A DNA stretch of 64,000 nt from Megascapheus bottae (lineage: Eukaryota > Chordata > Mammalia > Rodentia > Geomyidae): NCBI GenBank assembly GCA_024803745.1, contig JANJXV010000004.1, positions 40,554,358-40,618,357 on the forward strand. Reading direction: 5' to 3'. Under the pieces are notes generated by a model. It saw only the letters and a list, made by a program, of their open reading frames with translations, did no database searches and was not told the DNA's origin. Below, piece by piece: positions 41,438 through 52,999 of the stretch. Position 1 is the first letter of the stretch. Every line of letters begins with the position of its first letter. The position numbers and the translations under genes are program-made.

Positions 41438-42137
41438 ATAAGTCCCTGGAGGGCTACTTCAACAACATTGCTGAGTTCCCGGCCAAAGTTGCTGATTCTG
41501 GAGACTTGTATAGAGATGAAGAATTGTCATTTCTCACAAGTTTCCCAGCAGTGCTGCTTCTGGGGCTACACTTGAGGGACTACAGCCCTATGGCAGGCAA
41601 AGGAAATCCTCCCACCCACATTGTTCTGCTTGGACAGTGACCTTAAGATCCTCTGAGGAAGAAAAGCCATTGAGTTGGATACTGGGGTCACCTTAGAGCT
41701 GTAACTCTTAGGTGGGGGTTTACTGGGGATTGTACTTGGAGTTTCCACTGTGGTCAAATGTTCTAAACTTAAGATATGCCCCCTCTCTTTCCTTGTTTGT
41801 GTTTTGTTTTTTGATACCTTTGCTTAGCTGGTTGGCCTAAAACTTATAATCCTCCTGCCCTTACATTCCTCTTAAATCCACCTACCAGATTTTGGCCCCC
41901 TTGATCTGGTATGCAGACACCTGTTTCTACACTAAGTCCTCAGACACCTGACATGTGACTATCATCCATCATCTGTGGCTTGAATGGTGGATGGGGCTTT
42001 TGTTTGTTTGTTTTTTAACTACACCAGAGTCTATCCCCCAAAGTTATACGTTAATGACACTGGGGACGGGGGACTTAATTCAAGCAATATACTTAGAGCT
42101 GTGAGAGTGATTCATATTAGAAAAAGTCATGAGCATG
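41437..42137. other. No gene recognised
   Basis: A weak reversed B1 trace ('ttggcctaaaacttataatc', about 41840-41870); otherwise unique-looking. Confidence 0.45.
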
Positions 42138-42395
42138 AAGCCTCTGTGATTGTGTCCGGCAGACTTTGTAAGGAGACAGCTCAGACAAAGACCTCTTCCT
42201 CCCTGCCTTTTGTTCTGTGATGGGCTATGCCAATTTGGGACTTTGCTAGCAAGATTGCTATTGCCAGCAAGAAGGCCATCAGCAGATGTGGCCCTAAGAT
42301 TTTGCATCCTGAGAACCATGAACCCCAATAAACTTTTATTCTTAGTAAAGTAGCCTGCCCATTATTTTGTTATGATAAGAAAACAGATTGACATA
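42138..42395 (+). mobile_element. MLT1-like MaLR LTR, 3' part
   Basis: 'gcaagaaggccatcagcaga', 'gatgtggccctaagattttg', 'aatgaaccccaataaacttt'-like, 'cccattattttgttatgata', ending 'agaaaacagattgac'. It contains the LTR polyadenylation signal region. Confidence 0.65.
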
Positions 42396-42796
42396 CTATT
42401 TTGTTAATGCTACTTTATGCTGGGCACTTCATGCCCTGCTAGTTCCTCTACACTAACCTTGTCAGATGTATTTCTACTCTAAGGGGCCATAGACTGTCTT
42501 CTTGATCTATGTAGAGGAAAATAGCTTTCCTACCTAGATTCATGGCTGGGTTCCTTCTAATAAGAGGGATTAACAAATGCAAAGCACAAAAATTATTTAT
42601 TGTACATTTTACATGACATGAGAGCCTCCACCAGGAAATGAAGATGTAAAGAAAGGAGCAGGCTTTGTATTTATTCATGTTAGGCTTGATGAGGAAGTTA
42701 TAGCTGCGAGGATAACACATGATTAGGCAAAGTGAGCAGGATTTAATGGGATAGCCTGAAGATCACTAAGCAAAGCCTCTTTGTTTGATGATGGTT
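42396..42796. other. No gene recognised
   Basis: The stretch 42530-42720 has a repeat-like feel but I cannot place it. A 90-codon minus frame (42448-42720) has no recognised domain. Confidence 0.45.
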
Positions 42797-42871
42797 GTGG
42801 TGGTGGTGGTGGTGGTGGTGGTGGTGGTGGTGGTGGTGGTGGTGGTGGTGTGTGTGTGTGTGTGTGTGTGT
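42797..42871. repeat. (TGG)n-(TG)n compound microsatellite
   Basis: About 18 TGG units to 42850, then TG units to 42871. It reads as poly-Gly or poly-His, depending on frame; artefact. Confidence 0.97.
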
Positions 42872-44728
42872 GGCCTTCCTATTTCTGCTATTTGTTTGAA
42901 TGCCTAGGTGTCGTGTGTGGCATATTTGAATCCTGGCACTCAGATACACTTCTCCCACCCAGCTTTTCATACTTTCCACTAGGGACTTTGTACAGTAATC
43001 CATCTGTCAGGGAACCCCTTCTAGCACCCACCTAGGATCTCAGCACAGTCAGCTCCCCAGACTGCCTGTGGCTGTCGCCCCTCCCCTGCATTATTCTCTC
43101 TCCATGCAGCTGTTGCTAACATTCTACAGGCTGTGCCTGTCCTGTTTATCATCCACCAGGGAAGCACAAGGAAGAGGGTTATGTCATTGTTATGACCTAG
43201 TCTGGTATACTGAGCCTAGAACTTTCTGATAGAACAGGCACAGTGAACAAAGGAAATCTTCACTGAGCCAAGCATTACTTTGTGGAGACTTGCTGAATTT
43301 AGTGACATGGTAATTAGACCTCTCATTGGTTGGAACAGTTTGAATGTAACAGTAAGAAAATAAAACAGAGAATGTGGAGTTGGGGTAAGCAGGGCACAGA
43401 TTGGGCAGAGAGGAAGCTTGGGCCCTGGCACTGCTTACATTGGCCCTGGGGGTGTTTCTTCATCAGATCTGAGTCAGTGGCTGTCTCATTGGCTCTTACT
43501 GGAGACAGAATAGAGGTAGTCTAGTTAGCAAGCCTGACAAACTCTACACAGCCCTAGTGCAGGAAAGCAGGATTTCCTTCTCAAGTGCAAAGGAGTGGCC
43601 CAAAGAGTGTCTTTCAAGTAGCCAAAAACTCAGCCAATTTTGGAGGGAACTTGAACTAGTTTGTCACCTAGAAGTAGCAGCTGGACAAGCACCAGCTGGC
43701 ATCGATTAGGTAGGGTCAAACAAGGGTGTTTGTGTAGGAGTCACTCGCAGTCAGCTACCAGACAGATCCCGAGGCAAAAAGGTAGAATCTAGACCTATAA
43801 TTTAGCTGCATATGCAGACTTAGTTTGGTTGGAGTGTTGTCTGACAACATCCTTGCCTAGTGGAAAAATTAAGCATTTCCCCTCAGCACCTGTTTCTAAC
43901 GGAAAGCTGAATGGTGACTATTTTGCAGCAGTAGAGAAATTAAGTTCCTTATTGAACTTTAAGGAGAGACCGCAAGTTCAGGCTACTGGGGCTTATCTCG
44001 TATTTGAACATGAGAAAAGGGGTGGAAGCTGAATGGTTGAGTTCACATAGGCAGGTGCTCTGGTCGTGCTTCATGGCACAGCACCCATGTGAAGAAAGAT
44101 GAAGAGGAATAACATGATTTTACAATGAATAAACAGACTATCCACAGTGAGCAACTGACTAGCCACTGCATTCAGTACAGTTCAACTCCACAAGTAGCAG
44201 TTGCGACTTAGAACAGGAAATCCTCCGTAAATAAAAGCTGAAGAGAGGGTGTGATGGCTGTGCCTTCTATACTGCAGGTCCTCAAGTTGTTCAGTAGGTA
44301 ATTTAGAAAACATTACTCGTATCTCCATCAGGAAACTGATGAGAATCTACGATGTGATGCTAAGTATAGGTGGTATTTTGGGGAAGAGACATCAGCTGGA
44401 AGCTGCGTTCAGGGACAGTTTAGTAAAGAACTCCAAGATCAAATGTTTGGGAACCTCTGAGTTGAATAAAGTTAATCCTGTCTGTTGATGGCATTCTTTT
44501 ACAGGATAATGTGTGTGGTAAATTTACAAGAGAAGGCAACAGGACTATGTCTCAAGTTATTTGACCATAGAAAAACTCGACAGTCATGTTCCCACTTGCA
44601 TACATTTTGGGACCTGTTGGGCAGAAGGCTGGGTCTAAGTATACAGCTGATAAGCAGATTCCATTTGATTGATTGGAAAAGGTTTAGTCACTACTAGGTT
44701 AGTGGATGAGCTTGCTCGATCTTGGTCT
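42872..44728. other. 1.9 kb SINE-free, unique-looking sequence
   Basis: No SINE, L1 or LTR recognised. Short frames (for example 43216-43431 -, 43829-44032 +, 44485-44697 +) have no recognised domain. The lack of lineage-specific SINEs is notable for this window. Confidence 0.5.
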
Positions 44729-44776
44729 CCCTCCCTCCTTCCCCCCTTCCCTCCCTCCCTCCTTCCTTCCTTCTTT
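44729..44776. repeat. (CCCT/CCTT)n tract
   Basis: Pyrimidine tetranucleotide run abutting a reversed B1-like fragment, probably its former tail. Confidence 0.92.
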
Positions 44777-44842
44777 GTCCTGATCTCCCTGTCTCAGCCT
44801 CTGGTGTGCTGAGATTACAGATGGAAATCACTATACCTAGCT
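44777..44842 (-). mobile_element. B1-like fragment
   Basis: 'ctgtctcagcctctggtgtg', 'tgagattacagatggaaatc' on the plus strand. Confidence 0.6.
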
Positions 44843-45969
44843 AGATTGATGAGTCCTGGAAATGGAACATCCGTGTAAGTGCCTCTGCAGACAAACTCAA
44901 GGATGACCTTTCCCGGGTACACATCCCATCACAAAGCTCTGACCAGACCTGCTGGGAGGTTTTGGTATTGTATTTGTTTTTGTGCATTTAAAGTACAGTT
45001 AGCAGTCTACCAGGCCGACTTTTACTAACCTAGAAAGGATTGCAGTTTGCAGTCTGCAAACCACCAAATTCTATCTAAAATAAGCATATTAAATCTTTAG
45101 GCTTCTTTCTTGGAAGAAGTCCTTGGGTAAAAGAAGAGCAAAGGGGAGCTTTGGGCTGTGTTTTTCTTCCAGGAAAGGTCAGTATATACGCAGTATTGCA
45201 CCTGTTTCCCCGGTACCCAATCTGGACTAAACTTGTAGTTTTGGAAGAGATGAGGAAGAACTGTGGTTAAAACTGTTGTTAACATATTACTTTCGAATTT
45301 TAAGTGTAGTTTCATATTCTAATCTTATTCTTCTATAAATACCTCACATCTGTGCCCTATATTAGATCTAATGGAACTTACATGCTTGTTCCTTGCCTTC
45401 TGGTATACCAAAGGCATGCCTTATGATTTTTTTTAAAATAGTAACCAAATGTGATATTTTACAAAGCATTGTGATTTTTTTCCAAGCCTTCAAGAGGTCT
45501 AGAAAAATTTGTCATTTTAATTTTCCATTTTCACTCTTTCCTCTTTCCTTATTCACTTGGTTTCTTTCTGAGCAGTTTGGCTATGGATTTCCTTATTACT
45601 GTTCCTTGCAACAATGTCTGAAAAATAAAATGCAGTCTTATTTGCAAAAATAAAGGGAATATATAAAGGGCAAGTAAAGGGCTTAAGGAATAGCCATGGT
45701 GATTGGGAGCAGTAGAGATGCTAGAATAATTGTAGTCTACTTGGAATGGCAAGTCATTCATCTAATTTCAAGACCAAAACAAAGATTGGATTTTACTGTC
45801 CTAAGTCAATTTAGCTGTTCAAATGATTATTGCTCCCCTGGTACTTATGAAAGCATGACATGAAAAGGGGAGGATGAATCAAGATTCCGAGGTTTCAGAA
45901 ATTATTAAGTCCACAAGGTCCAATGGACTTTTGACTTGATGCTATCAACCCTAACCTGCTGCTTGCTAT
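44843..45969. other. No gene or repeat recognised
   Basis: AT-rich unique-looking sequence. Two AATAAA motifs fall at about 45625 and 45647; without an exon they do not establish a transcript end. Confidence 0.5.
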
Positions 45970-46205
45970 GTCTGCCTTAACTTGGTGGTCGAGAGAGTGC
46001 CTCTGAATGTGGTCTCTAGCCTTGTCTCTGCTAACGACTCTGGGTATCTACAGGCAACTCACTTGACCTTACCAGGCCTCAGTTTCCCACTTTGAAAATG
46101 GGAATCCTTCACAAATGTACTTACTACATAAGGTTATTGTCAGGATTTAGTGAACTAATACATGAAAGCACTAAAAAGTTCATCATGTGAATACTCAATG
46201 TATTC
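45970..46205 (+). mobile_element. MIR, well preserved
   Basis: 'aatgtggtctctagccttgt', 'caactcacttgaccttacca', 'cctcagtttcccactttgaa', 'aaggttattgtcaggattta', 'atgaaagcact' follow the MIR core and 3' region over about 230 bp. Confidence 0.8.
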
Positions 46206-46419
46206 TGTTAGAAAACTACACAAAGAGAGTTGCTACAAGTAAACCAAGATTCAGAGTGTGGCAGAGAAATCCACAAAAGTCATACAAAAAAAGTCAGCCT
46301 GGAAGGCTTCTTATTCCCCACCCCAAGCAGTGCAGATTTGCCTCTGAAGCAACTTGCCTCTCCAGACACACTTGCAATGTTCAGAGACATATTTGCCCAT
46401 CAAAGTGCAGATCCCTTTT
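46206..46419. other. No gene recognised
   Basis: Short unique stretch; an 86-codon frame (46187-46447) crosses it with no family features. Confidence 0.4.
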
Positions 46420-46700
46420 GATTTATAATGGAGTTATGTCCTGCTAAACTCATCATAAGTTGGAAATATTGTAAGCTTGGATTGCATGTAATACACTTAA
46501 CCAACGGAAGATTGGTTACACTGTAGAGTCTGAGCAACTGTGGTCGTAGGCCCAACAATTTAGGAAAGCATACTGCATATCACCAGCCTGAGAAAAGATC
46601 CCAAGTCAAAATCCAAGGCACAGTTGCTACTGAATGATTTTGTACAATCATGAAGATAAGAAGTCATGAAGGCCATCCTAAATCCGTGCTGTTTGAAGTG
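46420..46700. mobile_element. Probable Tigger-like DNA transposon relic
   Basis: 'gttatgtcctgctaaactca', 'tcataagttggaaatattgt', 'gtaatacacttaaccaacgg', then 'ggcacagttgctactgaatg' follow landmarks of a mammalian Tigger-type (TcMar) non-autonomous element. Ends not resolved. Confidence 0.45.
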
Positions 46701-47855
46701 TATGTAGGGAAAGAGAAGAAGGAAGTGTGACTGGCATCTAGAGCAGAGCCAGGAATGCTGTTTAGCAGCCTGCACTGGGCAGAATCATCCCATCACCCAC
46801 ACAACAAATTCATCTGGACTAATATGCCACTTGGCTGAGGTTAGGGGGGAAAAAACAACCACAACAACTGACCAACCAGTCATTTCAATGTCTTGAATGT
46901 CAGGGTAAAAAAGAAAATAAAAAACAAAGAAGGAAAGGAAAAGCAAAGAAACTCTAGGCAAAATCTTAGGAAACTTATAAAAGAAGTCTGAATTCCTTAA
47001 GGGTCACACCCTATAGAGGAAGAAGTAGGAAAATCAGAATAGCGGAGTGCTTATCCACATTCTGTTCCAGTCTGAGCACAAGTTTACTCTAAGGGTTTAG
47101 TTTGGCAGGAAGAGAAAGTTTTGATGGTAATGTGGATCCTGAGATTAAAGGATAGAAGTACTGACTCTATGTACTGCATCTTGACTAATCATATCTTAGA
47201 TTCATTTTAAAGTAAATATAGCTCAGGATAGATCCTTCCTAGAATGCTTGTTTTGCTTCAAACAAATATATTAAGTTGTTTTGGTGGTTGTCTTAGACAT
47301 GTATAATTCCAAAATTCCTATTGACTCTTGTCAAAGAGGAAAATGTGCTTTCAGGTGTTGATGACTTCTTGTCTTCAATTTGAGATCAGAGCATAATGAG
47401 ACACCATCTAAATCAGTCTGAGAAATGTCACTGTCACTCCCCAACCCCCTGCACCCCCGCCCGCTCCCCCGCCACCAACCATCCTCGAAGAAGGAGTAAT
47501 GCAGTTCTCAGTGAGTGAATGGATGAGGGAGTCTTCTGAATTTATTGTCTATTGTTACAAGCCACCTTTGGCTTCTATCTAGCAAGGAGAAAGGAGATAG
47601 AATAGCAATGGAACCTGTAGAGTACAGAAGGGCAGTCTGGAAGCTCTTCTCTCCACAGCCTCTGGGCATGCTTGGGCATTTTACCTGAACTGGGTAAGAG
47701 CCACTTCTATGGTTGATGTAGGGAGGTTGGAGGAGAGCATAGCTAATGGAAACACCATGCAGAAAACCCTTGGAAAATGGCACCTGTCTTCATGTCAGCC
47801 CCTTACCATCCCATGTGGCTATTGAGTCCAAGGTTCCCGGAAACAAGCACTCTGC

Positions 47856-47859
<4 letters not shown>
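46701..47859. other. 1.1 kb without a recognised gene or repeat
   Basis: Contains a C-rich patch (47440-47475). Otherwise unique-looking sequence; a 91-codon minus frame (47508-47783) has no recognised domain. Confidence 0.5.
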
Positions 47860-47890
<31 letters not shown>

Positions 47891-48048
47891 AATGCTGGGG
47901 CTTGAACTCAGGGCCTGAGCACTGTCCTTGGGCTTTTTTCTCAAGGCCAGTGATCTGCCACTTGAGCCCCAATACAACTTCCAACTTTTTTTCCATATGT
48001 ATGTGTTACCGAGGAATCGAATCCAGGTCTTAGTGCATGCTACGCAAA
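47860..48048 (-). mobile_element. IDL-Geo SINE with 12-bp TSD
   Basis: cactctgctgcc at 47848-47859 and 48049-48060. Starts with a 28-bp poly-T (minus-strand tail); the 5' end stops within the ID half at 'tacgcaaa', so it is slightly truncated. Confidence 0.93.
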
Positions 48049-48065
48049 CACTCTGCTGCCTTTTT

Positions 48066-48178
48066 ATTCTTTCATTTTGAGACAGGATATTACTAAGTTG
48101 CCTGAGTTGGACTTGAACTCCACATTCTACCTCAGCCTCCAGAGTAGCTGGGATTATAGGCTTGTATTTCAAGTGGCT
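48066..48178 (-). mobile_element. Old B1/7SL monomer
   Basis: 'tgagacaggatattactaag', 'gagttggacttgaactccac', 'gagtagctgggattataggc' on the plus strand: reversed full-type 7SL monomer, closer to ancestral B1 than the B1-Geo heads. Confidence 0.75.
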
Positions 48179-48235
48179 CAATGTGCCACTTGAACTTCCA
48201 TTAGGGTTTACTCCACTTTAAGAAATCCTAATGAA

Positions 48236-48440
48236 AACTGGATGCTGGTCACTCAGGACTGGAATCCTAGCTACTTAGGAGGCTAAGGCTCATAGTTTGA
48301 AGCCAGCCCAGGAAGAAAAGTGCATACAGCTCCAGAAAAAGCTGGAAATGGTGATGTGGCTAAGGTGGTAGAATGTAAGCCTTGAGCACAAAGAAGCTCA
48401 GGGACAGCACCCAGGCCCTGAGTTCAAACCCAAGGAACAA
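48236..48440 (+). mobile_element. B1-Geo SINE
   Basis: 'ggaatcctagctacttagga', 'agccagcccaggaagaaaag', Geo 'gatgtggctaaggtggtaga', 'ccctgagttcaaaccc'. The linker is shortened. Confidence 0.85.
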
Positions 48441-48514
48441 AAGCAAAAGCAAAAGGAGGAAGAGGAAGAGGAGGAGGAAGAGGAGGAAGAGGAGGAAGAA
48501 AAGAAAAGAAAATC
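48441..48514. repeat. Polypurine (GGA/GAA) array at a SINE tail
   Basis: (CAAAAG)n passing into gaggaagagg-type units between a B1-Geo tail and the next IDL-Geo SINE. Confidence 0.93.
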
Positions 48515-48711
48515 GGGCTGGAGTTTGGCCTAGTGGTAGTGGGTTTGCCTAGCATGCACAAACACCCGGGTTCAATTCCTTGGTACCATCTACACTGAAA
48601 AAAGCCACAAGTGGTGCTGTGGCTCAAGTGGTAGAGACTTGAGGAAAACCCAAGGACAGTGCTCAGGCTGTGAGTTCAAGCCCCAGTACTGGCAAAAAAA
48701 AAAAAAAAAAG
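48515..48711 (+). mobile_element. IDL-Geo SINE
   Basis: 'gggctggagtttggcctagt', 'gggttcaattccttggtacc', Geo 'gtggctcaagtggtagagac' (with a short deletion), poly-A tail of 17. Confidence 0.93.
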
Positions 48712-50023
48712 GAAAAATCCTCTTGAATTTGTTCTCAAATTTAAATTGCAATTGTAGCTTAACCCCTTATATTATTACTCTGATTTACATTTGAAAACGT
48801 TTCAAAATAATATAAAAATTGTTTGGGGAACAGTTAAGCATAAGGGACAGGCTGATCTACCATTTCCTGAGCAAGTGTAATCTTATGTTATGTTTCAGAT
48901 CAATCACAGGAAGTCAGTACAGATTACCCAGCTGCTTCTCTTGAATGCTGTGCTACACGGTAAAACTCCTTAAAAATTTAGTGTATATGGTCACCTTTAT
49001 TGCAGAAAAGCAATTCAAGTGGTTCTCATAAAGTCAGTAGACGTGGCTCAATAAAACATTTCAAGGCTGGAATGCTCTTCAGAGCACAGGAGGAAACATC
49101 TGCAAACAAATAACTTCTACTAAGCACTATATTTTGACCACGATGTAATAATTTCCCCTCTCTTCAAAATGTTTGGCCAGGGAGAGGCTCTTACAGAACC
49201 CAGAAATCAGTATGAGAAAAACTAACAGAGAATGGAAATAAATATGATTGACAGAGTCCTGGTTCTGGAACCCAAAGAGTAGGCAAGCTTTCTACTACCC
49301 TGTGACTCTCAACAGTCACTCTCAACCCTAGAGCCCCATTAGTAACTGAAGACAGATGATGGCAGCTGCAGTGTATTTGCCACTGGGCTGTGAACATCTG
49401 AGGAAGACTCATATACTTCCCCAAACCACCAGAGTCTCGCTGCTCTCATTAAAAGGTAATGAGGGAATCAAATTGTATTCTATTAAGGAAATATGTTTAT
49501 AACCAGATTGCTTCCTGAGAACTTTGTGTTTCCTGGCATGGTCTTTCATTTTGCTCCTAATATAAAATCTTTTCCTGAAGTAGAAAATTGTGTAGCTAGT
49601 AAGTATATTTAAAACATCCAATTTTATGGACATCTCCTTTGGTCTCATCTCTTTGGCGATCATTTGGCGATCTTAGACAATTGGTTTTTATGACAAGGCA
49701 TAGAAGCTCATCTAAGTTAGTACAAATAAGAGAAAGCTGGCTACAAAGACACAACCAAAACATTTGGTTGCATCCTATATGCATCACAACTGAAGTAACC
49801 ACTCCACCAGCAAACCTCACTATAAGTCCAGGAACCACAACTTCAGCCAGGCAGTGTGCCCAGACTCAGAGGAGCTTACTGCTTTCATCTTGTCATGCTT
49901 GATACAGTTTCTGTGTCTCCAGTTAATTTCTTTCCTTCTTCCTTCTTTTTCTTATCTGGAATGCAGGTGTGACGCAGTTTGAGCCACATTAACTATCTCT
50001 TTAGCACTTAACAGTCTATTCAG
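48712..50023. other. 1.3 kb without a recognised gene or repeat
   Basis: Opposite-strand frames at 49596-49838 (-) and 49639-49902 (+, 87 codons) overlap; no recognised domain in either. Confidence 0.5.
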
Positions 50024-50090
50024 AGTACACTAAAGCAATAATTCACTAAAGCAATAAGGTGAAATATTCACTAAGGCAATAATGTGAAAA
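50024..50090. repeat. Short imperfect tandem repeat
   Basis: 'cactaaagcaataa' appears three times with small changes (cactaaagcaataattcactaaagcaataag... cactaaggcaataa pattern) at irregular spacing. Minor local duplication. Confidence 0.7.
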
Positions 50091-50109
50091 CACATTTGTT
50101 AGTGTACTT

Positions 50110-50246
50110 CCTCAGAACCACCTCTGGACAATTGCTCAATCCCTCTGTGCCTCAATGTCTTTATCTGCCAAACAAGAATATTGTTCCCATCTACAGTGCC
50201 TGGTCCATAATTCTGAACATTTGCCATTATCATTATAAATTTCAGG
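50110..50246 (+). mobile_element. MIR fragment
   Basis: 'caatccctctgtgcctcaat', 'gtctttatctgccaaacaag', 'cagtgcctggtccataattc' follow the MIR 3' half. Confidence 0.65.
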
Positions 50247-50750
50247 GCAAAGTTAATTTATGAGACCACATAATCTAAATTCTTAATTAAATTTTAAGAT
50301 AAGATGATCTGCCTTGATCATCAGGCAAACCCCCAGAAAAGGTGATTTTTACATAGGTCTTGAAGGATGTGATTGAAATGACTTGAGAGAGAGATTCGGA
50401 TTTTCAAAGTTATGTAACAAACCATGTAAATTTAGTGGCTTGAACTATTACTTACTTATAATTCTGCAAATTGTGAGGGGTTTGACATCTCTCTTCATCT
50501 GGTGTCTACTGGCTAGGCCATCCCAGGTAGTCTCTTATTTCCATATCAGATAGGGGCTGGCCAGGAATCTCTGCTCATGGGCCTTTGACTTGGGCTTCCT
50601 ATCATAATGATTGTCTCAGGGTAGTCAGTCTTACAACTCGAATTCTCCAAACACAGAGACAGAAGTTCCAAAATGTGATTTCTGGTCAAAGCGATCAATC
50701 ATAAGTCTGGTTGTAAGAGTGTGTTAGCTTTTTGTCATTTTATATACATG

Positions 50751-50751
<1 letters not shown>
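50247..50751. other. Unresolved; possible old interspersed repeat
   Basis: 'atgtaacaaaccatgtaaat', 'ttagtggcttgaactattac', 'ggggctggccaggaatctct' (50410-50580) recall a mammal-wide repeat that I cannot name. No gene seen. Confidence 0.4.
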
Positions 50752-50797
<46 letters not shown>

Positions 50798-50812
50798 GTA
50801 GATAGATAGACA
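50752..50812. repeat. (GATA)n microsatellite
   Basis: About 15 TAGA/GATA units with one GGTA interruption. Confidence 0.96.
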
Positions 50813-50849
50813 GAGACAAAGAGAGGCAGATATATGTATACATACATTT

Positions 50850-51130
50850 TTTTTAAATTGAAAGAACCTACTTGCAAAGAGAAAAGGTTGATCTTGATTC
50901 ACAGTTTTTGAATTCAGGTATAATCAATTGGCCACATTGGTTTTTGGGCTCTGGCAAGGCAGAAGCACATTCTGATGAGAGCACGTGAAGGAGAGAAGAT
51001 GCTCTCCTCATGGCCAGGTAGCAAAAAGGAAGACAAAAGGGCCACGAATCCCTATAAGAGCACAGTAGGTCTCTCTTCATGAAGATGCCACCATCTGCTA
51101 ATAGTGCTATTTGGGCCCTCAACGTGTGCT
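50850..51130 (-). mobile_element. MaLR-like LTR
   Basis: 'gaaaaggttgatcttgattc', 'aattggccacattggttttt', 'ctcctcatggccaggtagca' follow the same reversed LTR order as 38290-38643. Confidence 0.5.
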
Positions 51131-51831
51131 TTGTGGAGATGTTTCAGATACGAGCTAGAGCAGAGACCATCCCTCTAGAGAGGAGTAGCCTCTCACCAGA
51201 GGAGTAGCCTCTGCCACAAGCACCTGCTGCCACGGTGTTCTGCAGCAGCAGGGGCTGGGAATCAGCAGAGGAAAAGAGCTCAGCTCCCAGCTGGTGACTG
51301 ATGCATGACTGTCACCCTGCAATGAATCACACCCCGCTTGGCAATTCCTATTTTGTTCCCCTTGTTTGTCCCATAGGACTCTTCTCCCTGCACAGACGTA
51401 TCCAGGGAAAACAAGAAATGAGTTTCTTAGAAACAGCTCTGTCAACAGCTACCCCCTGCTTCCCCATTTCCCAACTCTGCCAGGAGTAGTAAAACTGTAA
51501 ACAGCTTTTATCAGAAAACTGGCACTTGCAAAATACAAAACCAATTAGGGGGCTGTGAAATGGCTCCGGAGACAATCATCAGAGAGCTACAAGGGAGAGC
51601 TACATATATATATTGGACATGACCTTTAAGATGTAACCTTTCGGAAGACAGTATTAATTGTAAATAGTCGAGCTCTAAGTTTTAATCATTCAGTGGTAAC
51701 TGAACTTTTAGCTAACAACTTTTTGTGCATTGTAAGATGTTGGACTGAGTTTTTATCAAGGGAGAATGTCTAGCTATTTTTTTCTAGGAGATGTTTTATG
51801 TGATATACTTTTGCCTTGTATATTATTAATT
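51131..51831. other. No gene recognised
   Basis: Frames on both strands (51155-51445 -, 96 codons; 51301-51489 +) have no family features. Confidence 0.5.
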
Positions 51832-52180
51832 CATCCAGGCAGCTGTCACAAGGTACCATAAATGGAGTGGCTCCAACAACAGAATTATTTTTTCTTTCTT
51901 TCTTTTTCTTTCTTTCTTTTTTTTTTTTTTTGTAGTTCTAAAGATTAGAAGTTCAAGAGCAAGGTGTCAGCAGGTTGGCCTCTTCTAAGGCCTATTTCCT
52001 TGGCTTGCAAATCCCTTCCTCCCCCACCCCCCATCTTGCTGCCTTTTCAACTGGCTGCTCCTCCCAATGTCACCTCTGGGGTCTCTTCCAGGACACCAGC
52101 CACTTCCTTTTACCTCTCCAAGGGCCATTTGACAGGAATTGTGAAGCTCCACAATTCACTGCATAATGCTCTATTGCTTA
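51832..52180 (-). mobile_element. MLT1-like MaLR LTR
   Basis: 'cagctgtcacaaggtaccat', 'ggagtggctccaacaacaga', 'tagaagttcaagagcaaggt', 'gtcagcaggttggcctcttc', 'cttggcttgcaaatcccttc': reversed MLT1 landmarks in order. A CTTT tract (51890-51931) lies inside. Confidence 0.7.
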
Positions 52181-52398
52181 GGGGAATTGAAAAATAACTT
52201 CCTTTTTTCCTTTTAACACTCATTCTGCCAATTTCTTGAATTGCTGAAACCAGGAGGGGCTGCACACAGCCCAGGGGATTATTCAGGGAACTTCAGGAGG
52301 GACTGCAAGAATATGAGTGCTACGTTGTCTGCTCTTTAGTTCAGTCTAGCTGCACCTCTGCCTCTCTTGTGAAGATCTTTCAGTTCTTCCCTTTTCTG

Positions 52399-52516
52399 TC
52401 TTCCTTCCTTCCTTCCTTCCTTCCTTCCTTCCTTCCTTCCTTCCTTCCTTCCTTCCTCCCTCCCTCCCTCCCTTCCTTCCTTCCTTCCTTCCTTCTTTCC
52501 TTCCTTCCTTCCTTCC
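52399..52516. repeat. (CCTT)n microsatellite, 118 bp
   Basis: Tetranucleotide array with a CCTCCC patch, ending exactly where the SINE's Geo end begins (52517). Confidence 0.97.
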
Positions 52517-52744
52517 CCAGTTCTGGGCTTTGAACTCTGAGCCTGGATGCTGTCCACACTAAGCTCTTTTTGCTTAAGACTTGCACTCTACTACCTGAGC
52601 TACAGCACCACTTCTGGCTTTTTTTGTGATAAATTAGAAATGAGTCTCATGGATTTTCTTGTCCAGGCTAGCTTTGAACTGCAGTCCTCACATCTTAGCC
52701 TCCTGAGTAGTTATGATTACAGGCAGGATTCATTGGTGCTTGGC
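52517..52744 (-). mobile_element. B1-Geo SINE
   Basis: 'ccagttctgggctttgaact', 'ctgagctacagcaccacttc', 'cctcctgagtagttatgatt', 'ttggtgcttggct'. Its minus-strand tail is replaced by the CCTT array. Confidence 0.88.
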
Positions 52745-52907
52745 TTCTTTTCTTAATTATTAACAAAAGAATTCTTGTATGTTCACTACTCTGGAAACAC
52801 CATAGGAGGTAATATGATGATATTTTCAACTGAGTATAGGATAAGGAATTGGCTTGCAAGCTCTAGGTTCTCCATTGCCAAGGGATACATAACATTTACC
52901 GTTTTTT

Positions 52908-52995
52908 GTCTTTTATTTTTGGCACTATTACTGCTTGATTTCAGGTCCTTTCTCTTGTTAGAAGAGAACTCTACCATCTGAGCCATACCTGAAAG
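52908..52995 (-). mobile_element. ID-like fragment
   Basis: 'ggcactattactgcttgatt', 'gaactctaccatctgagcca' on the plus strand. Diverged. Confidence 0.45.
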
Positions 52996-52999
52996 CTCA

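Noticed and set aside
42743..43035. Poly-His and poly-Gly frames
   Set aside because: Products of the TGG/TG microsatellite.
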